The position numbers and the translations under genes were made by a program. Below the pieces are notes generated by a model. That model did no database searches and had not been told where the DNA came from. It saw nothing but the letters and a program-made list of their open reading frames with translations. From the NCBI GenBank assembly GCA_021234155.1, contig JAJEKV010000054.1:4883962-4947961 (forward strand): a DNA stretch of 64,000 nt, given 5' to 3'. How positions within the stretch are numbered: position 1 is the first letter of the stretch; each line of letters begins with the position of its first letter. This DNA is from Isoetes taiwanensis (Eukaryota > Streptophyta > Lycopodiopsida > Isoetales > Isoetaceae). This document shows positions 58,745-64,000 of the stretch, piece after piece.

Positions 58745-59115
58745 CTAAACAACGCCAAAGCCCCTCACCATGCCTGTCTCTTTTCTGTTCCATATGCAGT
58801 CTATGATTTGAAAACCATATAAGCTTGGCAGCGTGGAAGCTTGATGTTGTCATGTTTCAGTTAAGAGAATCAAATCATACTGATTCCAAACATCCTTCAG
58901 TGCATCCATCTTAGCTTGTGAAATTCCGTGTATATTCCAGGCAATAACCTTAAGGGCCTCTTCTACCTATTTGTTTCTGCGTTTTGTGATAATAGCTCTG
59001 CCATTGTGATCTAAAAATGCTACAAACCCATCATCCCTGGCTTCCCGGACCTTGGCCATCTCCTTTTTCCTTACCTCTAGCTGTGCTGGAGTAAGGTCTT
59101 TATCTAACACAAGGC
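58745..59115 (-). pseudogene. LINE ORF2 N-terminus and start of the endonuclease
   Basis: On the minus strand LTPAQLEVRKKEMAKVREAR leads to VIAWNIHGISQAKMDALKD and YDLILLTET, followed by TGA where Trp is expected. The NIHG...LTETW pattern is the first motif set of APE-type endonucleases. Confidence 0.75.
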
Positions 59116-59219
59116 CCCCAAAAATGAACTTGCATTAAAAATCAGCATGAAAACCAGTATGTATGTGGTTTTTTTATACAACAATTCATAATGTCAATAA
59201 AAACCATGTGTCTTTGATG
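59116..59219. other. spacer at the LINE 5' boundary
   Basis: No motif is recognised, and the exact 5' end of the LINE is not resolved. Confidence 0.4.
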
Positions 59220-59565
59220 GTTTTGCAAAATTATTAATAGTTCGTATTATACTTTTTATACTAATTCTAAAATTTAAACTAGTTTATATAAATTATCACT
59301 AGTTTGTAAGGTGGTTTCTAAGCATACATTGATTTTATAAAATCATTGCTAGTTCATATCATGTTTAATTACACAAATTCTACATAGTACAATAGTTTTT
59401 TGAAATCACCATTAGTTTGAAAGATGTGTTTTAAGCATATGTTGACTTTGCAAAATCATTGCTAGTTCATACCACATGTAATTATACGCATTCTAGATCT
59501 TAAAATGGTTTCTTAAAATCATCATTAATTCTTGAAATGCTTTTTACATACGTGTTTTCAATATT
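59220..59565 (+). repeat. 114-bp AT-rich minisatellite, about 3 copies
   Basis: Units share TT(T)GCAAAATCATTGCTAG then TTCATA...TTCTA and GAAATCACCATTAGTTTGAA, starting near 59220, 59332 and 59447. A further diverged unit may continue to about 59690. Confidence 0.7.
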
Positions 59566-62500
59566 ATAATTTTGGATGCTCGAAGATACTAGTTGTTGTT
59601 ATCATATATGTTTTTCATCATAAATTTTATACTATCAAGTTTTTGTTGTTAGTTCGAAAACTATGTTGGCTTTTGCAAAGAGGTTATTTCCTATGCTTGT
59701 TAATAGTTTGTTATAATCTAGTTTTTTGCAGCTACATTACACAATTGTCTCAGTCCTTAACATCATTACTAATTTTTATATATTAACTACTAGTAATAGC
59801 AACTCTTATGTTTAAATCTTCGAATGTAGCACTATTTTTCTAAACAAAGCTTCCCTACCCCCTTTTTTTTTTTGAAGAACAATTCCTACTTTCTCAGCAT
59901 AGGAATTCGAACTTGAAGTGTCCCTAATACCTTACCACTAGACTATTGCAATCCAGGTTTTGTAGGAAAACAATGCACTAACCACGTCATGTCACCATTA
60001 TGAACATCAACCTACCTACCTACTTACCTATCTTCTGCTTCATAGCCATGATAAAGATCCCATGTTTGTGCCACAAATCCCTTGCACAAAAATCCCCTAT
60101 TTTTGCACTACAAAATCTCCCTGTTTTTGCTGCAAAGAAAACCTTGAACATGCTCTATTTTTGCTCTAAATTGCCAGAGTTTTTGCTCTAAATCGCCAGG
60201 GTAAATTCCTTGGGCATGCTCTATTTTGTAGTTGTTATCATTATATTGAATTCACAAATATCCAGCAATAGTGTATTTGAGAATGGTAAATTTAAGTTGG
60301 TATCGTTTCTGCTTGAGCATTTCTTCACGGCATAAACTGAGACTTTCATGCATACTTCAAAAGTTTGTTCCATATATTTAATTGAATTTGGCCTTGATTC
60401 TTCGTCTTCTTGGGACATCAAAGCTCTTCTTGGGACATCAAAAGTTTCCTTCAAGTCGGCATTATATCGCAGAAAATGCTGGGATAATAGCATGGCTAGT
60501 TTCAACTTTGAGAAGGCCATAGAAATATTGTCCAAGAGAAAGGGAATGAATGGTGTGTAGTGTGTTGAGGCCAAAAAAGAGCAAAAATTGATGTTTGATT
60601 TATGTTCAACAAGATCCAGAAGCGAATGGGAGCTAAGCCATCATAAGGCCCTTGCTTCAAGTCTTCATGGCATAGCCAGAGGTTTGTTGTGCAACGACAC
60701 ACATATCAATAAACAAGGCAGTCCTAAACAAAGACAGCCATGTCAAGCTTTCCAATGCAAATAGTGCAGATCTTATGCACTTTAACATGAGGCCAACAAC
60801 AAGAATGTAGTCTACAGCTAGGATACTCTTGTAATAAACCATTTGCCTTTGAAATAAGAGCCAAAGTCAAAAGCATCCCTGCCAATTAGTGAAACACCAA
60901 AAATATTGCTTTTAAACATGTCAAAAACTGCCTTACATAATGGGTATACCTACATAATGGGAATGGAGCATGCATAATGTTGGTTTTGACATGGGTGTTT
61001 GAAAAATAGGATCGAGTGACGGTTTAACAGATAATCAGGCATGGTTCATGGGGCCTTTGGAAATGTAGGCACAAGGTCTTTCTTGGGCACTACTTTCTAT
61101 TTAGAGGCATGTGGCATGTACCTTAGGGAGCTAAGTGGCCACATTGTAGTTCTTAAAATCATAGAATGTGGCCATTATTCATAGGAAATGCTTTAGGAAC
61201 TATCGGTTAAGTCTAGGAATAGTAGTACATGACGGACATGTCTAGAAGGCTTAAGGTCTTAGCAGAACTTGTATAAGTGGAGGGAAAAGTCCCAGGTTTG
61301 GCCTAATGTAACTTGCATAAGTGGATGGGAAATGCCCCAGGTATGGACAAGTAAAGAAAATAGATTTTTCTCTAGTTATTCTAACCCTTGTAGGATAGCC
61401 TCTATAGGGTAAATAGGAAAGCATGGACAGATAATGCTGGTGGAATAGATTGAGATATGGAACATGGGCATGTCCAAATAGAGGGTAAGGCACTACAAGA
61501 AGCAGGAGTTGACATGGTATGCTGAAACAGGGTTCTTTGAAACATGAAGGCTGGATTTGACATGGTCTCCCATCTTCCTATTTCAATAGACAAATAATGG
61601 CTAAATAATGGGCAAGTACAAGGAAGTGGCAGTGGGGGTAAGTAGGGAGACCAAGAATAGCATGGTGAATATAAATTAGGGAGCATAAAGAGACCCTTGG
61701 GCCCTTGGGAAGTGTGCAAATTTCACTTTGAAATTTTATTTGGGGCATTGGGCAAGGGACTAGTGCTCAGTTGCAGAAAATACATGGTAAGAATGTTGCA
61801 TGTGGTTATTGTTACAAATAGGAAATAAATCAAGGTGGTATTGACTAAGGGGGAGAAGAAGACATGCAAATAGAAGTAATGATTTATGATTTTTATTTTT
61901 TATGGCATTTTGAAATTAAGGAGGTATGGACATAGCAAAATCATGCTTATGTGTAAATAAACAAGCTATTGTCTTTAAGTTATTTGCATAATGAACCATG
62001 GTGTAGATTGTCTTTTGTGTAAATGGACTTGGGAAAGGATCGAGATGCTTAATCTTATAGTGGACGAGACGACATGTAAATATATATTGGTTATACTCTC
62101 AGGTATTGGCAAAATGACATGTCGGCTGTCTCATTGGATCATTGGGCTTCGAAGGTTTAATAGAAATCGTAAGTGCTAGAGTTAGGGTTCGTGGAGACTA
62201 AAACCCTAAGCGCCTCTGCTCAGACATACCTCATACGCAGAAGGAGCTCTTCAGATCGAATATAATCTATCCTATGCAGTACATCATGAGAAAAGATAAG
62301 GGAATAGGATGATTGTTCGGCATGCAAGGAAGGTAGCTTGCGAAAGCACCAAATCTTCAAGCTCATCTGCAACAAATGGATGTACAGGCCGGGTATGGCA
62401 TGTAAGAAGCCTTTCAATCTTTCTTCTTTTTCACCTACAAATCTTTGTTTTTGTGTTTTTTCAAGCTCAGAACCTAGCCTGATTTGTGATGCTCTCCTAT

Positions 62501-62681
62501 TTTGTAGGTGTTTCTGCTGCTGGCCAAGCTATCGCATATGTCCTCTGATAATTTCTTGGATGATCCTTTCCAGCTTTTCAGCGAACTGCGAGAACCCTGC
62601 CTTATGATGCCTTATGTTGCTTTTATCTTTTTCATGTAAAAACATCTGAAGTAGCTTTGATCTCTCTGTAATCCCTGTTTT
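59566..62681. other. long unassigned intergenic region
   Basis: I see no supported gene. A minus-strand frame at 60574-60221 (117 residues; LLSQHFLRYNADLKETF) has an ordinary composition but no recognised family. Small repeats occur: CTTCTTGGGACATCAAA twice at about 60408-60440, and ATAAGTGGA(G/T)GGAAA...CCCCAGGT(T/A)TGG twice at about 61272-61350. CACTACAAGAAGC at 61491 lacks a partner end. Confidence 0.45.
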
Positions 62682-62992
62682 TGTTGAAGATAGCAGTAAT
62701 TACATGAATCTCATCAAACAAGAAGTAGTTAGAATCATTAGATTCTATTGTTTGTTTCTATTTTCAGTATCATTAGAAGGTCAGTCACTTAAGAGTCAGT
62801 TAAGGGAAGCACTACTTAATGACGAGTCTTGAGGACACAACGTATCCATTTGTGTGTACCCTTGATCATCTTTCTTGTTTTCATGACCTCAGGCGCAGAT
62901 CACTGAGAGCTCGCCTGCTTGTGTCTCTGTTGTATTTCCTCTGATATCAATCTAGTCTTCTATTCATTTCTTACTAGAATCATATTCCAACA
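62682..62992 (+). repeat. probable 5' LTR of a second copia element
   Basis: It begins TGTTGAAGATAG and ends CATATTCCAACA, so it has TG...CA ends with short inverted ends (TGTTG(A/G)A). Its right limit is fixed by the adjoining primer site. The left limit is a best guess because the second LTR is outside the window. Confidence 0.6.
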
Positions 62993-63006
62993 GGTTATGG
63001 GCCCAC
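62993..63006 (+). other. internal (half-tRNA) iMet primer-binding site
   Basis: GGTTATGGGCCCAC is the complement of GTGGGCCCATAACC, the anticodon arm of plant initiator tRNA-Met. Drosophila copia uses the same kind of internal site. It follows the LTR directly. Confidence 0.8.
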
Positions 63007-63061
63007 AAATCGCTTGAAGTAGCCGCCTCAGCCGCAAGCAAGAATCTCTGTTTTCTAACTC

Positions 63062-64000
63062 ATGGATCCCGCAAATGTTCTCTCATCGCATGCCACTTTT
63101 AGGACGATTCCGAAATTTGGTGGCAAAGATTTCCAGATGTGGAAATGGCGAATTCGCATGCTGTTGGAGGATCATGACCTATGGGAGGTCGTGGATCCTC
63201 AAGAGCCATTCAATGGTGAAGGGCCAGTTGTAGATTTGGCCTTTAATCCTGAGAAGGATCGAAAGGCAAAACTATGGCTCTGTCAGGGATTGGACGATAC
63301 TCCAGCCCGTCTCGTCAAAGGTGCCCAAACAAGCAGGGAAATCATGTGCTTGCTTGAGCACCACTATGCATCACGAAATGCGTCCCAACGGGTTCTTCTT
63401 CGCAATCAATTGTATGGATTGAAGGCGCGTAAGATGGTGACGTGGATCGAGCATATTTGCAAAATGAAGGAGCTTGTTGACGATCTTGATGCAACAGCAC
63501 CCAAGTCACGAGGGATGAGAAGGTTTGCCTCCTCATCAACAAACCCCGATTCCTTTTCAAGCTTGGTTGTCAATCTCCAAGGAAGCATTGATAATCATAC
63601 ATTTGAAGCAGCCTTGGATCGTGTTCAACAAGAATCTCTTCGGCAGCAACAAGCAAAGTCAAAGGTTAAAGCTGATTCTTTAATGGTTGCTACTCTTTCT
63701 TCTCAGACAGATCAACTCATGATTGCTGATTCCAAAAGGGAACCCAAGAGATCCAATACTAGGCGATCTAGGCCTGACAAGAGCATTGTTCGTTGTCACA
63801 GATGCCATGTGACAGAACACTATGCCAAAGAATGTCCTGCTCCCAGTCCAGTTCCTGAATCATGCTCCTCAACGTCAGAACAAGGCAATCTAGTTGAAGA
63901 TGAAAATTGTATGGCTGAAGATGTTCACATGGATTTTCTATATGCAGTTCAAGACACCTCATCTGGTCATGTTCCTGCCTGGTTTCTCGACTCTGGGGCC
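63062..64000 (+). CDS. copia gag and protease start, open to the window edge
   Basis: The 313 codons are open without a stop. The start MDPANVLSSHATFRTIPKFG then FQMWKWRIRMLLEDHDLWEV is the typical copia gag N-terminus (UBN2/DUF4219 type). Further on are LYGLKARKMVTWIEHICKMK, SFSSLVVNLQGSIDNHTFEA and a zinc knuckle CHRCHVTEHYAKEC (CX2CX4HX4C) at about residues 248-261. The last residues in the window are AWFLDSGA, the protease active site (D-S-G), intact here. The pol part lies beyond the edge. It belongs with the LTR and primer site just upstream, and may be a functional element. Confidence 0.93.
   Translation, partial: MDPANVLSSHATFRTIPKFGGKDFQMWKWRIRMLLEDHDLWEVVDPQEPFNGEGPVVDLAFNPEKDRKAKLWLCQGLDDTPARLVKGAQTSREIMCLLEHHYASRNASQRVLLRNQLYGLKARKMVTWIEHICKMKELVDDLDATAPKSRGMRRFASSSTNPDSFSSLVVNLQGSIDNHTFEAALDRVQQESLRQQQAKSKVKADSLMVATLSSQTDQLMIADSKREPKRSNTRRSRPDKSIVRCHRCHVTEHYAKECPAPSPVPESCSSTSEQGNLVEDENCMAEDVHMDFLYAVQDTSSGHVPAWFLDSGA

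Noticed and set aside
61491-61503. CACTACAAGAAGC as a CACTA terminus
   Set aside because: No inverted partner, no subterminal repeats and no transposase nearby; a 13-bp match is not enough.

Overview
The window reads as nuclear DNA of a land plant with a large, repeat-rich genome. The evidence is an interstitial run of the plant telomere heptamer (CCCTAAA)n, a CACTA transposase with the plant-type DUF4218/DUF4216 tail, copia elements whose primer sites fit plant initiator tRNA-Met, an E-class PPR relic, and one intron-rich nuclear gene. A fern or another seed-free plant is plausible from the style of the repeats and the PPR relic, but this is a guess. There are no bacterial-style operons. Almost every other long open frame is a broken transposon gene or an artefact of low-complexity DNA.

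Layout. 0-24 kb is a mosaic of DNA-transposon material, mostly on the minus strand: a decayed ORF series (3-1540), a tRNA-like repeat block (2.1-2.5 kb), a 0.8-kb polypurine tract (2.6-3.4 kb), about seven and a half copies of a GC-rich 1.1-kb tandem repeat (3.8-12.5 kb), a degenerate CACTA TnpD transposase (13.4-16.8 kb), a SET-domain-like relic immediately 5' of it in the same orientation (17.1-17.8 kb), a telomere-like run, a second tRNA-like block, and subterminal-type DNA full of GCATGC-centred palindromes (19.0-19.6 and 22.9-23.57 kb). The last ends in a CACTA-like terminus that abuts a PPR pseudogene.

25.2-29.35 kb holds the only apparently intact host gene, a seven-exon plus-strand gene for a CBP3/UQCC1-type ubiquinol-cytochrome c reductase assembly chaperone (309 codons as modelled; exons 1-5 are secure, 6-7 less so).

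29.4-43.7 kb is AT-rich and mostly non-coding: a recent 2.5-kb direct duplication (30.5-33.6 and 34.5-37.05 kb, one copy carrying a 568-bp insertion), a diverged third copy, a duplicated exon-like fragment with a CxxC motif, and an 896-bp foldback element with a 6-bp target duplication.

44-64 kb is retrotransposon territory: relics of a Ty3 gag and a copia RT/RNase H; a decayed DUF7869-like transposase (plus strand) cut by the (AAT)n tail of a LINE; that LINE interrupted inside its ORF2 by a complete 5.6-kb copia element with near-identical LTRs, and again inside its endonuclease by a hAT-like insertion; and, at the right edge, the 5' LTR and intact gag of another copia element that uses an internal (anticodon-loop) tRNA-Met primer site. 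The nesting gives an order of events: transposase, then LINE, then copia or hAT-like insertion.
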